NCBI GenBank assembly: GCA_016705685.1
Contig: JADJLB010000010.1
Coordinates: 588,501 to 652,500, forward strand
Length of the DNA: 64,000 nucleotides
Origin: Propionivibrio sp.
Lineage (GTDB): Bacteria > Pseudomonadota > Gammaproteobacteria > Burkholderiales > Rhodocyclaceae
Reading direction: 5' to 3'
Shown here: positions 1-8,196 of the stretch, one piece after another
Layout: every line of letters starts with the position of its first letter
How positions within the stretch are numbered: position 1 is the stretch's first letter
The notes under the pieces: generated by a model
Told to the model about the DNA's origin: nothing
Seen by the model: only the letters and a program-made list of their open reading frames with translations
Databases searched by the model: none
Position numbers and translations under genes: made by a program

Positions 1-945
1 ATGGGCGTGCAATGCTTCAACGTGGCGACCGCCTACACCGCTTGGCGCGCCATCGCCCACGGCGAACCGGTGCTCTCGCGCATCGTCACGCTGACCGGCA
101 ATGTCGAACAGGCGCGCAACTGGGACGTGCTGCTCGGAACGCCGCTCAGGGATTTCGTCGCGCTCGGGCAAGCCCGGCCCGACACCAATGGCTACCTGAT
201 GGGCGGCCCGATGATGGGTTTCGAAATGCCCGGCCTTGATGCGCCGATCATCAAGGCCACCAACTGCATCATCGCCAGTTCAGCGCGCTTGTTTCCGCCA
301 CCCGCGCCCGAAATGCCGTGCATCCGCTGCGGCGCCTGCGCCGAAGCCTGTCCGCACGAACTGCAGCCTTTCGAGATGTACTGGTTTGCGCGCGCCCGAA
401 ACTTTGGCAAGACACAGGAATACAATATCTTCGACTGCATCGAATGCGGCTGTTGCAGTTATGTTTGTCCGTCGCACATTCCGCTGGTGCAGTACTTCCG
501 CTTTGCCAAGAGCGAGATCTGGTCGCGCGAGCGGGAGAAAGCCATGGCCGATGCCGCAAAAGCCCGCTTCGAATTGCGCAACGAGCGCGAAGAGCGCGAG
601 AAGGCCGAGAAAGCCGAACGTCTGGCCAAGGCCGCAGCGGCCAAAGCGGCGGCAAAGAAGCCCGAGCCGGCGGACAACGCGACTCCAGCAAGCGCCACTT
701 CCGGCGTCGATGCGCCCGTCGATGCCGACCCTGCCGCAGCCAAAAAAGCCGCGATCGCCGCAGCCATGGAACGCGCCCGACAGCAACGCGAAAGCGTGCA
801 GCCGAAGAATACCGACGGACTGAGCATCGCCCAACGCAAGGAGATTGCCGAGATCGAAGCGCGCAGAGCTCCGTTGCAAGCACGGCAAACCGCTCTCGAC
901 ACAGAGAACACGGAGCCACAGAGGACAAAGAGCAATGACCAATAA
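1..945 (+). CDS. rnfC: RnfC, electron transport complex subunit C (C-terminal part, cut by window edge)
   Basis: This is the C-terminal 314 residues of the peripheral iron-sulfur subunit of the membrane Rnf complex, which couples ferredoxin/NADH electron transfer to an ion gradient. Two ferredoxin-type [4Fe-4S] motifs are visible, CIRCGACAEACP near residue 107 and CIECGCCSYVCP near residue 146. An Ala/Lys/Glu-rich, probably coiled-coil tail follows, as is usual in RnfC. The Met at position 1 lies inside the protein and is not the real start; the NADH/FMN-binding N-terminal region lies upstream of the window. The last roughly 16 codons (from Leu-Asp-Thr-Glu-Asn) are read from the left arm of a dispersed inverted repeat, so this C-terminus is unusual. 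rnfD, rnfG and rnfE follow on the same strand. Confidence 0.95.
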   Translation: MGVQCFNVATAYTAWRAIAHGEPVLSRIVTLTGNVEQARNWDVLLGTPLRDFVALGQARPDTNGYLMGGPMMGFEMPGLDAPIIKATNCIIASSARLFPPPAPEMPCIRCGACAEACPHELQPFEMYWFARARNFGKTQEYNIFDCIECGCCSYVCPSHIPLVQYFRFAKSEIWSREREKAMADAAKARFELRNEREEREKAEKAERLAKAAAAKAAAKKPEPADNATPASATSGVDAPVDADPAAAKKAAIAAAMERARQQRESVQPKNTDGLSIAQRKEIAEIEARRAPLQARQTALDTENTEPQRTKSNDQ

Positions 946-1006
946 CTGCTTTCTCCGTTTTTCCTCCGTGATCTTCGTGTCTCCGTGCTCTCTGTGTTGA
1001 AAGAGG
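897..1006. repeat. Dispersed CACAGAG/ACGGAG inverted repeat, copy 1
   Basis: The left arm contains ACACAGAGAACACGGAG followed by CCACAGAGG. The right arm, read on the opposite strand, contains ACACAGAGAGCACGGAG followed by ACACGAAG. The two arms can pair into a long imperfect hairpin across about 110 bases. A related copy lies at 8103-8187 between lpdA and sucB. The left arm is translated as the end of rnfC and includes its stop codon region; the right arm ends just before the rnfD start. No transposase is nearby. Confidence 0.75.
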
Positions 1007-1017
1007 TTTGCGAATCC

Positions 1018-2034
1018 ATGAACTTCACCACCCCGCCCTATCTGATCCAGGACGTCAGCGTCCAGCGCATCATGCTCCAGGTCCTTGCCGCGCTGCTGCC
1101 GGGGATTGCCGTATACGTCTGGCTGCTCGGGCCGATCGTTCTGTTACAGATCGCCATCGCCACGATTGCCTGCGTGCTCGCCGAGGCCGGCATGCTCAAG
1201 CTGCTCAACAAGCCCCTGGCCCTTTTCCTTGGCGATGGAAGCGCAATCGTCACCGCCTGGCTGATCGCCCTGGCTTTTCCGCCACTCTCGCCGTGGTGGC
1301 TGATCGTCGTCGGCGCGTTGTTTGCCATCGTCGTGGCCAAACACCTCTACGGCGGACTCGGCCAGAACCCGTTCAATCCGGCCATGATCGCCTTTGCCGT
1401 GTGCATCGTCTCGTTTCCCGCGCTGATGTCGCAGTGGCCGCCGGTCGACCTGCCGGGCGGCTTTGCCGAGCACCTGGCGCTCGTCATGGGGACCGCCCCG
1501 CGCCTCGACGCAATGAGCGGCGCCACCCCGCTCGACGCCCTGAAAACGGCGCTCAAGCTGGCGGAGGGAACTCAGGCCGTACCGAACATACTGGCCGACG
1601 CGCGCACCTTTGGCCATTTTGCCGGCAGAGGCTGGGAATGGGTTGGCGTGGCCTACCTGCTCGGCGGCTTGTGGCTTTGGCAACGCCGGATCATCAGTTG
1701 GCACGCGCCCTTCGCCTTTCTTGCCGGCATCGGCGTGCTCTCGGGCGCGCTCTGGGTAGTGAACCCGGCAGGATTCGCCAGCCCGATTTTTCATCTCTTT
1801 TCGGGCGGCGCCATGCTCGGCGCTTTCTTCATCGTCACCGACCCGGTATCGGGCTGTACGACACCGCGCGGCAAACTTATTTTCGGCTTTGGCGCCGGTG
1901 CCCTGGCCTATGTCATACGTGTATTCGGCGGCTACCCGGACGGCGTGGCGTTTGCCGTGCTGCTCTTGAACATCTGCGTACCGCTGATCGATCTCTATAC
2001 GCAGCCCCCCATTTTCGGCATGAAGAACAAATGA
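1018..2034 (+). CDS. rnfD: RnfD, electron transport complex membrane subunit D
   Basis: Integral membrane subunit of the Rnf complex, homologous to NqrB, with about nine to ten hydrophobic segments over 338 residues. The motif SGATPLD near the middle matches the site where FMN is attached covalently to a threonine in RnfD/NqrB. The C-terminal GAFFIVTDPVSGCTTP stretch is also typical. I chose ATG 1018 (Met-Asn-Phe-Thr-Thr-Pro-Pro) because the upstream in-frame GTG at 985 lies in the right arm of the repeat and would add foreign residues. An AGAGG sequence lies about 12 bases before the start. The stop overlaps the rnfG start. Confidence 0.95.
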   Translation: MNFTTPPYLIQDVSVQRIMLQVLAALLPGIAVYVWLLGPIVLLQIAIATIACVLAEAGMLKLLNKPLALFLGDGSAIVTAWLIALAFPPLSPWWLIVVGALFAIVVAKHLYGGLGQNPFNPAMIAFAVCIVSFPALMSQWPPVDLPGGFAEHLALVMGTAPRLDAMSGATPLDALKTALKLAEGTQAVPNILADARTFGHFAGRGWEWVGVAYLLGGLWLWQRRIISWHAPFAFLAGIGVLSGALWVVNPAGFASPIFHLFSGGAMLGAFFIVTDPVSGCTTPRGKLIFGFGAGALAYVIRVFGGYPDGVAFAVLLLNICVPLIDLYTQPPIFGMKNK

Positions 2035-2714
2035 TGCGCCAGGCAAAACCGCTGACCGCGACACGCATGGCGGCACGTACGGCGATCATCCTGTTTCTAT
2101 TCGTCGTCATCTTTACCGCGCTGCTGGCAAGCGCCTATTTATGGACGCTTCCAACCATTCAGGCCGCCGCCGTCGAAGAGAAAATGAAATTGATCGGCGA
2201 GGTTCTGCCCGGCAGCCACTACGATAACGACTTGCTGAACAATACCGTGCGCATCGCAGCGACCGACTCGCTGGGGCTGGACGAAGACTCGATCGCCTAT
2301 CGCGCGAGCAAGAACGGCAAGCCCAGCGCCGTGGTGCTCGAAGCGGTCGCGCCCGATGGCTACGCTGGAAAGATTCGACTGATGATCGCCGTGGGTGCCG
2401 ACGGGGCTGTGATCGGCGTACGCGTGACGCAACACAAGGAAACGCCGGGGTTAGGCGATTATATCGAGCCGAAGAAAGACAAGAACAAGGATCGCCCCTG
2501 GATCGCCCAGTTCGACGGCCTGACGCCGACGGCGATCGACGCGCCGCAATGGAAGGTCAAGAAAGACGGCGGGCGCTTCGACTCGATGGCTGGCGCCACC
2601 GTCACCCCGCGTGCGGTGATCAAGGCCGTTCGTAAAGCCGCGCTTTATGTCGCGGCGAACCACGAGCGGTTTTTCGCGTCTCGGCAAAACGTAGCTGATG
2701 AGGTAAGAAAATGA
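2031..2714 (+). CDS. rnfG: RnfG, electron transport complex FMN-binding subunit G
   Basis: Single-pass membrane subunit with a periplasmic FMN-binding domain, homologous to NqrC. A hydrophobic segment (about residues 15-37) is followed by a soluble domain ending in SMAGATVTPRAV, the signature in which a threonine carries covalent FMN. The length of 227 residues is normal. The start ATG overlaps the rnfD stop, and a second ATG three bases later is equally possible. The end overlaps rnfE by four bases, so rnfDGE are translationally coupled. Confidence 0.95.
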   Translation: MMRQAKPLTATRMAARTAIILFLFVVIFTALLASAYLWTLPTIQAAAVEEKMKLIGEVLPGSHYDNDLLNNTVRIAATDSLGLDEDSIAYRASKNGKPSAVVLEAVAPDGYAGKIRLMIAVGADGAVIGVRVTQHKETPGLGDYIEPKKDKNKDRPWIAQFDGLTPTAIDAPQWKVKKDGGRFDSMAGATVTPRAVIKAVRKAALYVAANHERFFASRQNVADEVRK

Positions 2715-3397
2715 TGACCCGTGAAGAATTTCGCCAGATTGCCGCCAATGGCGCCTGGAAGCAAAATACCAGCCTGATCCAGATTCTCGGTTTATGCCCA
2801 TTGCTGGCGGTTACCACCAATCTGGTCAACGGCGTGATGCTATCGCTGGCGACGATCATCGTCATGGCCATCGCGGGACTGGCCGTCGCCAGCTTACGCA
2901 ACTTGATCCCCCACGAAATCCGCATCCCGGTTTTCATTTTGATCGTGGCGGCGCTGGTCACGACGATCGACCTGCTGTTCAACGCCAATCTGCATGAACT
3001 CTATCTGGTGCTGGGCATCTTCATCCCGCTGATCGTCACCAACTGCATCGTGCTGGCACGCGTCGAAGCCTTTGCCAACAAGAACCCTCCGCTACAATCC
3101 ATGTTCGACGGCATTTTCATGGGCGTCGGCATGTTATGGACGCTGGCCTTGCTCGGCGGCCTGCGCGAACTGATCGGCAATGGCACGCTGTTCTCGGGCA
3201 TCGACATGGTCTTCCCCGGCCTGCACGCGTTGCAACTGCTGCCCAAAGACTACCCCGGTCTGCTGCTCGCCGTCCTTCCTCCCGGCGCGTTCATTCTGCT
3301 CGGTTGTCTGATTGCCTGGAAAAACTGGATCGAAGCGCGTGCCGCGTCTCGCGAAAGCCGCCGCATACCCGACTCTGTCATCGCGGCGGGCCACTGA
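2711..3397 (+). CDS. rnfE: RnfE, electron transport complex membrane subunit E
   Basis: Polytopic membrane subunit of Rnf (NqrD/RnfE family), 228 residues with about six hydrophobic helices. The early GLCPLLAVTTNLVNG and the conserved central IPLIVTNCIVLARVEAFA segment, including the family's membrane cysteines, identify it. The gene starts within an ATGA overlap with rnfG. The C-terminus is hydrophilic (residues after about 205). nth follows 19 bases later and is probably cotranscribed, an arrangement commonly seen with rnf genes. Confidence 0.95.
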   Translation: MMTREEFRQIAANGAWKQNTSLIQILGLCPLLAVTTNLVNGVMLSLATIIVMAIAGLAVASLRNLIPHEIRIPVFILIVAALVTTIDLLFNANLHELYLVLGIFIPLIVTNCIVLARVEAFANKNPPLQSMFDGIFMGVGMLWTLALLGGLRELIGNGTLFSGIDMVFPGLHALQLLPKDYPGLLLAVLPPGAFILLGCLIAWKNWIEARAASRESRRIPDSVIAAGH

Positions 3398-3416
3398 TCG
3401 CGCACCGGCAGCCGCC

Positions 3417-4064
3417 ATGAATGCGAACAAGCGCGCCGAAATCTTTGCGCGACTGCGCGCCGCCAATCCGGCACCCACCACCGAACTGGAATACGCCACG
3501 ACTTTTCAGCTTCTTGTCGCGGTCATTCTTTCGGCCCAAGCCACCGACAAAAGCGTCAATCTCGCAACACGGCGTCTCTTTGCCGATGCCCCGACACCGC
3601 AGGCCATCCTCGCGCTCGGTGAAGAGGGGTTGGCTGAATACATCAAGCGTATCGGCCTCTTTTCGACCAAGGCGAGGAACATCGTCGCCACCTGCCGCCG
3701 GCTCGTTGAACACCACGACGGCGAGGTTCCGAACGACCGCGATGCGCTCGACGCGCTGCCCGGCGTCGGACGGAAAACGGCCAACGTGGTACTCAATACC
3801 GCCTTTGGCGAACCAACCATCGCCGTCGACACGCATATATTCCGCGTCGCCAACCGGACAAAACTGGCCATCGGCAAGACGCCGCTTGCCGTCGAACTCA
3901 AGCTGTTAAAATCGGTACCCGACAACGACAAGCAGAACGCCCATCACTGGCTGATCCTGCATGGCCGTTACACCTGCAAGGCACGCCGCCCGGAATGCCC
4001 ACGTTGCGTCATCGCCGACCTTTGCGAATATGAAGAGAAGTCCCTGATGGTTAGCGCCCCATGA
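3417..4064 (+). CDS. nth: Endonuclease III (DNA glycosylase/AP lyase)
   Basis: Bifunctional base-excision repair enzyme that removes oxidised pyrimidines and nicks the abasic site. The helix-hairpin-helix LPGVGRKTANVVLN contains catalytic Lys120, and Asp138 sits in VDTHIFRVANR; both positions equal those of the E. coli enzyme. The C-terminal cysteines 187, 194, 197 and 203 have the C-x6-C-x2-C-x5-C spacing of its [4Fe-4S] cluster. ATG 3417 gives 215 residues; the longer reading frame upstream runs back into rnfE and is not expected to be translated. The stop overlaps the next gene by four bases. Confidence 0.97.
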   Translation: MNANKRAEIFARLRAANPAPTTELEYATTFQLLVAVILSAQATDKSVNLATRRLFADAPTPQAILALGEEGLAEYIKRIGLFSTKARNIVATCRRLVEHHDGEVPNDRDALDALPGVGRKTANVVLNTAFGEPTIAVDTHIFRVANRTKLAIGKTPLAVELKLLKSVPDNDKQNAHHWLILHGRYTCKARRPECPRCVIADLCEYEEKSLMVSAP

Positions 4065-5188
4065 CCGTTGCCACCGCACTCGTTTCCGACAATGACGCGC
4101 TGCCCCGACTTGCCGAAGACGCCGTCCGGCAGGCTCTCGAAAGAGCCGGAGCGACTCATGCCAACGGCGTTTTGCTTTTCCTGACACCCGAGTTCGCGCG
4201 TCATGCCCAGCAAACCATCACCGCAGTGGCACGCGTCGCGCAGTGCACCCAGGTCGCCGGCGGCATCGCTTCGGGGATTTTCACCGAGTCCGGCTGGGCA
4301 CTGGATCGCCCTGCGGCGGCCGTCATGGTATTAGGTGGCGACCTCTCGCTGGGGCATGCTGAGGTGGGTCAACACCCCGTGCTCAGTTATGCCGGGGGCA
4401 ATTTCCCTCCCGAATGGGGCAACGACGGCGTCCGTTTTGGCGGGTGTTTTTCCGGCAGTACCGGCTGCGCCGACGCCCTCGTCTGGCAACAATGCCGCCT
4501 CACCGAACCCCAACGTTGCAGCACGCAACTCCTGGGCGCCACCCTGGACATCGCCGTTTCCAGCGGTTTGAAACTGCTGGGCAAAGCTTTACCGGTCGAC
4601 AGCAGCAAGGGTTTCGATGTGGAGCAAATTGGCGGCCAAACGGCGCTAAAGAGCCTGAACCGGATGTTGCCAACCCATCTACGCAACCACGCCGGGCTGC
4701 TGCATCATGTCAATGCGGTGCTGTTCGAAAATGAAGGCCAGGCCAACACCGCGCTGGCCGATGGTCACTTTCGACCGATCGCCATCGTGACCGCCAACGC
4801 CGACAACTCGCTGACGCTGGCCGAACGCGTCGTGCCGGGGCAATTTCTGGCCTGGGCCATTCGTCAACCTGACGGTGCAATGGCCGATATGCGGCAAACG
4901 GTTGAACGGCTGGCCAAGAAGCTTGAAGGGTCTGCCCAGCCCCGCTGTGCCCTGATGTTTTCGTGCATCGGCCGCGGCCCTTATTTCTATGGTGGCGAGG
5001 ACGGCGATCTGGATGTTTTTCGCGAGCGTTTTCCCGTCCTCCCCGTACTGGGTACCTACGGCACCGGCCAGATCGCTCCATCAACCGCCGTCAGCGGAGA
5101 CTCGGTGAATCGCCTCATGCAGAACGCCGTCGTCACCGCACTGGTCAGCACGCGAGTGAAGGAGGAACATGTTCAACCCATCGCGTGA
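4061..5188 (+). CDS. FIST N-terminal/C-terminal domain protein (putative small-ligand sensor)
   Basis: A 375-residue soluble protein with a FIST_N domain (about residues 20-220) and a FIST_C domain (about 225-360). The latter is recognised by FSCIGRGPYFYGGEDGDLD and GTYGTGQIAP. FIST domains have been proposed to bind small ligands such as amino acids; no enzymatic activity is established. No kinase, cyclase or methyl-accepting domain is fused, so a partner would be needed for signal output. The start forms an ATGA overlap with nth and the 3' end overlaps the DUF1841 gene by 20 bases, suggesting one transcript. Confidence 0.85.
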   Translation: MTVATALVSDNDALPRLAEDAVRQALERAGATHANGVLLFLTPEFARHAQQTITAVARVAQCTQVAGGIASGIFTESGWALDRPAAAVMVLGGDLSLGHAEVGQHPVLSYAGGNFPPEWGNDGVRFGGCFSGSTGCADALVWQQCRLTEPQRCSTQLLGATLDIAVSSGLKLLGKALPVDSSKGFDVEQIGGQTALKSLNRMLPTHLRNHAGLLHHVNAVLFENEGQANTALADGHFRPIAIVTANADNSLTLAERVVPGQFLAWAIRQPDGAMADMRQTVERLAKKLEGSAQPRCALMFSCIGRGPYFYGGEDGDLDVFRERFPVLPVLGTYGTGQIAPSTAVSGDSVNRLMQNAVVTALVSTRVKEEHVQPIA

Positions 5189-5597
5189 ACAGGTTCGCTT
5201 ATTCTTTTGCGATTCCTGGCGCAAGCACCGGGAGCATCGGCTACTCGAAGGCGCCGAAGCCACCGCGGCCGACCTGATCGAACAGCACCCCGAGTACCAC
5301 GCGTTGCTGGAAAACCCGGACGCCGCCGTGGAACAGGAATTCACGCCCGAAGGGGGTCAGATGAACCCCTTCCTCCACCTCTCTTTACACCTGGCCATCG
5401 CCGATCAGATCAGCATCGATCAACCGCCTGGCATACGCGCGGCGTATCACGCGCTACGCAAGCGCCTCGATGTGCACGAAGCCGAACACGCCATCCTGGA
5501 GTGCCTGGGCGAAACGCTCTGGCGCGCCCAGCGCGATGGATCGGCGATCGACGCCAATCAGTATCTGGAGTGCGTCCAGCGTTGTGCCAGAAAGTAA
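5169..5597 (+). CDS. DUF1841 family protein
   Basis: A 142-residue cytoplasmic protein beginning MFNPSREQVRLFFCDSW, with the conserved LLENPD and NPFLHLSLHLAI stretches that mark the DUF1841 family of beta- and gammaproteobacteria. Its function is unknown. It is preceded by a strong GGAGG ribosome-binding site located inside the end of the FIST gene, with which it overlaps by 20 bases. The His-rich HLSLHLAI and HEAEH segments could bind metal, but that is only a guess from composition. Confidence 0.85.
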   Translation: MFNPSREQVRLFFCDSWRKHREHRLLEGAEATAADLIEQHPEYHALLENPDAAVEQEFTPEGGQMNPFLHLSLHLAIADQISIDQPPGIRAAYHALRKRLDVHEAEHAILECLGETLWRAQRDGSAIDANQYLECVQRCARK

Positions 5598-5763
5598 AAT
5601 CGGACAGCAAGCGGTCCTCAGGGGACGTTCGATGTCAACAACCACCGCTGCCGAGGATTGAGCCGTCTCACCAGAGCACGCCAGTGCCCAGCCGTCTTGC
5701 TACCAGCCAAGAACACCCAATCCCGTATAATTTCAGCGATTCAGAACGAAGAGAGGGTTATCG

Positions 5764-6030
5764 ATGCATTACTTTCTGCGCCTGCTCCTATGCACCTTTC
5801 TACTCGTACCACCTGTGGTCGCCGAGGAGCATCAATACATCTACGGTGCTGAACTTATGACACCTAAGGAGCGCGACACCTATCGTCGTAATCTGCAGCA
5901 GGCGCCCAACGACGAGGCGCGTGGCGGGTACCGCCAGCGGCACCGTGAGCGTATTCAGAAACGCGCAAAGCGGCGCGGCAAGCAACTCGACGACAAAGGT
6001 ATTGTGCGTGGCCAAGAGGCCGAGCGATGA
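5764..6030 (+). CDS. Small secreted, very basic protein of unknown function
   Basis: An 88-residue protein with a clear signal peptide (MHYFLRLLLCTFLLVPPVVA, cleavage probably before EEHQYIYG) and a mature part dominated by Arg, Lys and Gln. It contains a MTPKERDTYRRNLQQ segment that looks like a helical motif seen in small periplasmic proteins of this group. The function is not recognised. It overlaps the cytochrome c gene by four bases, so the two are probably cotranscribed and may act together in the periplasm. A TATAAT sequence lies at 5726-5731, about 33 bases before the start, but no good -35 element was found. Confidence 0.7.
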   Translation: MHYFLRLLLCTFLLVPPVVAEEHQYIYGAELMTPKERDTYRRNLQQAPNDEARGGYRQRHRERIQKRAKRRGKQLDDKGIVRGQEAER

Positions 6031-6302
6031 ACCGTTTGCGTCTCTATCTGCTGCCACTATGGCTGTTGGCTGTGCCTGCCCACGCCCTCACCGGTGACCC
6101 GGTGCGCGGCGAGAAGCTGCACGCCAAGTGTCTGGACTGCCACGGCACCGGCCTCTATGCGCCGGGCAAGCGCAAGATTGTGTCGCTCAAAGCCTTGAGG
6201 AAGGACGTGAAGCGCTGGGGAACCTACTACGCGCCGGCGCTTACCGACCAGGAAGTGGAGGACATTACCGCCTGGTTGAACGAGAAGTTCTACAAATTTT
6301 GA
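6027..6302 (+). CDS. Small monohaem cytochrome c, class I-like
   Basis: A 91-residue exported cytochrome: a signal peptide ending near PAHA is followed by a mature domain with the haem-binding motif CLDCH. A later Tyr/Ala-rich segment contains YAPALTDQEVEDITAWLN, typical of class I cytochrome c C-terminal helices. A distal methionine ligand is not obvious after the haem motif, so the sixth ligand is uncertain. It starts in an ATGA overlap with the small basic secreted protein. It may carry electrons in the periplasm; the partner is unknown. Confidence 0.85.
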   Translation: MNRLRLYLLPLWLLAVPAHALTGDPVRGEKLHAKCLDCHGTGLYAPGKRKIVSLKALRKDVKRWGTYYAPALTDQEVEDITAWLNEKFYKF

Positions 6303-6664
6303 TTCTGCCGTTCGTGGCTTCGGTCGCTCCGGCCTGTGGGCGCCGGTCACATGCACGTTCGAAGGTCTGCTTTTCAAAAGTCTGAAGGTCCGTTCAGGGC
6401 ACTTTGCTGCCCATCCGGTCGATACTCCGTATGCATAGGCGTCTTGCCAAGTCGGCACGTTGCAGCTTGTCGCTACAATTTCCAACTACTCATTCTTGCT
6501 GACGATTTGAACACCAGGCCGAAATGAGGCGTTTCCAAGCTCGGTTTTGCACGCAACCTGCCACTCCCCACCCGGGAGGCTTGGACATCTTGCGCCCCCC
6601 ATGTAAGTGTTTGGTAGCTTGAAGGATTAGATCTTCGCCTTCCGGTGAATCCGCTGCTTCCCTA
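6303..6664. other. Gene-free convergent intergenic region
   Basis: These 362 bases lie between the cytochrome c gene (+) and the end of lpdA (-). I see no convincing reading frame with a ribosome-binding site, no strong hairpin with a T-run and no repeat copy. Transcription terminators for both flanking units should lie here but are not recognisable as intrinsic ones. Confidence 0.6.
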
Positions 6665-8087
6665 TCAGAAATGCAGCGGTCGTTTGTCGCAGGCCAGGGC
6701 GGCTTCATGCACCACTTCCGAGAGCGTCGGATGCGCATGACAAATGCGCGCGAGGTCTTCGCTCGCGGCACCGAACTCCATCGCCACCACACATTCGGAA
6801 ATCAGTTCCGAGGCATTGGCGCCGATGATGTGCGCACCGAGGATGCGGTCGGTTTTGGCGTCGGCCAGCATCTTGACGAAGCCGGACGTATCGCCCATGC
6901 CGAGCGCCCGGCCGTTGGCCGCAAAGGGTATCTTGCCGACCTTGAAAGCGACGCCGTCGGCCTTGAGCTGCTGTTCGGTCTTGCCGACCCAGGCAATTTC
7001 CGGGCTCGTGTAAATCACCCACGGTACCGTGTCGAAATTGCAGTGCCCCGCTTGGCCAGCCATCAATTCGGCCACCATGACGCCTTCTTCCATCGCCTTG
7101 TGGGCAAGCATCGGGCCGGAAACCACGTCACCGACGGCCCACACTCCTGGAAGGTTGGTGCGGCACTGCCCGTCAACGTCGATACGTCCCCGCTCGTCGA
7201 GCTTCAGACCAACCGCTTCAGCGTTCAACCCCGTGGTATACGGGATGCGCCCAACCGAGACAATCAAGCGATCGGCATCGAGCTTCTGTGGCTGACCATC
7301 CTTGTCGGTATAGGTGATCGAAACACCCTTCTTCGACGTTTTCACCTCGCCGATCTGCACGCCAAGATGGATGTTCATTCCCTGCTTGGCAAAGACCTTG
7401 GCCGCCTCGCGAGCCACATCGACGTCGGCCACGGAGAGGAATTCGGGCAATGCTTCAAGAATGGTAATTTCCGATCCGAGGCGACGCCAGACGCTGCCCA
7501 TTTCCAGGCCGATGACCCCCGCGCCGATGATCACGAGTTTCTCCGGCACGGCATCCAGATCGAGCGCGCCGGCGTTGTCGCAGATGATCTTGTTATCGAC
7601 CGGTCTCTGGAAGGTGCCGGGCTGCGGAACCCGTGGCGATGATGACCTGGGCGGCTTCCACCGTGTCGTCGCCCACTTTGATTTGCCAGCCATCGCCAGT
7701 CTGCGCAACAAAAGAACCGTGCCCGTTGAGCAGGACAATCTTGTTCTTCTTGAACAGGCCCTTGATACCGCTGGTCAGCTGATTGACGATGGCATTCTTG
7801 CGGCCAATCATGGTCGGCACGTCGATTGCTGGCGTTCCCACCGAAATCCCCTGGGTGGAAAAATGGTGTCCTGCTTCTTCAAACAGATGCGAGGTATGCA
7901 GCAAGGCCTTGGACGGAATGCATCCGACATTCAGGCAGGTGCCGCCCAGACGCGGTTCGCCCTTGGGGTCGGCGTAGGCGTTGGATTCGCAGCAGGCGAC
8001 CTTGAATCCAAGCTGAGCGGCGCGTATCGCCGCGACATAACCGCCAGGACCACCGCCGATAACGAGCACATCAAATTGCTTGGACAT
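6665..8087 (-). pseudogene. lpdA: Dihydrolipoyl dehydrogenase (E3), frameshifted in this sequence
   Basis: FAD enzyme that reoxidises the lipoyl groups of the 2-oxoglutarate dehydrogenase complex encoded just upstream (sucA, sucB). The N-terminal frame (8087 leftward) has the FAD motif VIGGGPGGYVAA and the redox disulfide GGTCLNVGCIPSK. The C-terminal frame has the NAD motif [13 protein letters not shown] and the catalytic HAHPTLSE region. The frames meet near 7585-7620: after [11 protein letters not shown] the first frame stops within three codons, while [10 protein letters not shown] continues in another. Restoring two bases in the short C run (GACCGG read as GACCCCGG) gives one normal 474-residue protein. 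An assembly error is more likely than true loss. The start ATG has an upstream AAGAGGT ribosome-binding site. Confidence 0.85.
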
Positions 8088-8102
8088 TTTTTACCTCTTC
8101 AA

Positions 8103-8187
8103 ACACGGAGTGCACAGAGGCACAGAGAACACGGAGCGATCCAGTACTTGGTTATCTCTGTGTCTCCGTGGGCTCTGTGTTGAATGC
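8103..8187. repeat. Dispersed CACAGAG/ACGGAG inverted repeat, copy 2
   Basis: The left arm carries AACACGGAG, GCACAGAGG and CACAGAGAACACGGAG in tandem. The right arm, read on the opposite strand, carries AACACAGAGCCCACGGAG and ACACAGAGATAAC. The element fills most of the 109-base gap between sucB and lpdA and can form a long imperfect hairpin in the mRNA. Its unit sequences match copy 1 at 897-1006. Confidence 0.75.
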
Positions 8188-8196
8188 GGTCAACTT

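Noticed and set aside
985-1017. Upstream GTG start for rnfD
   Set aside because: The added residues come from the right arm of the dispersed repeat; ATG 1018 matches the family start.
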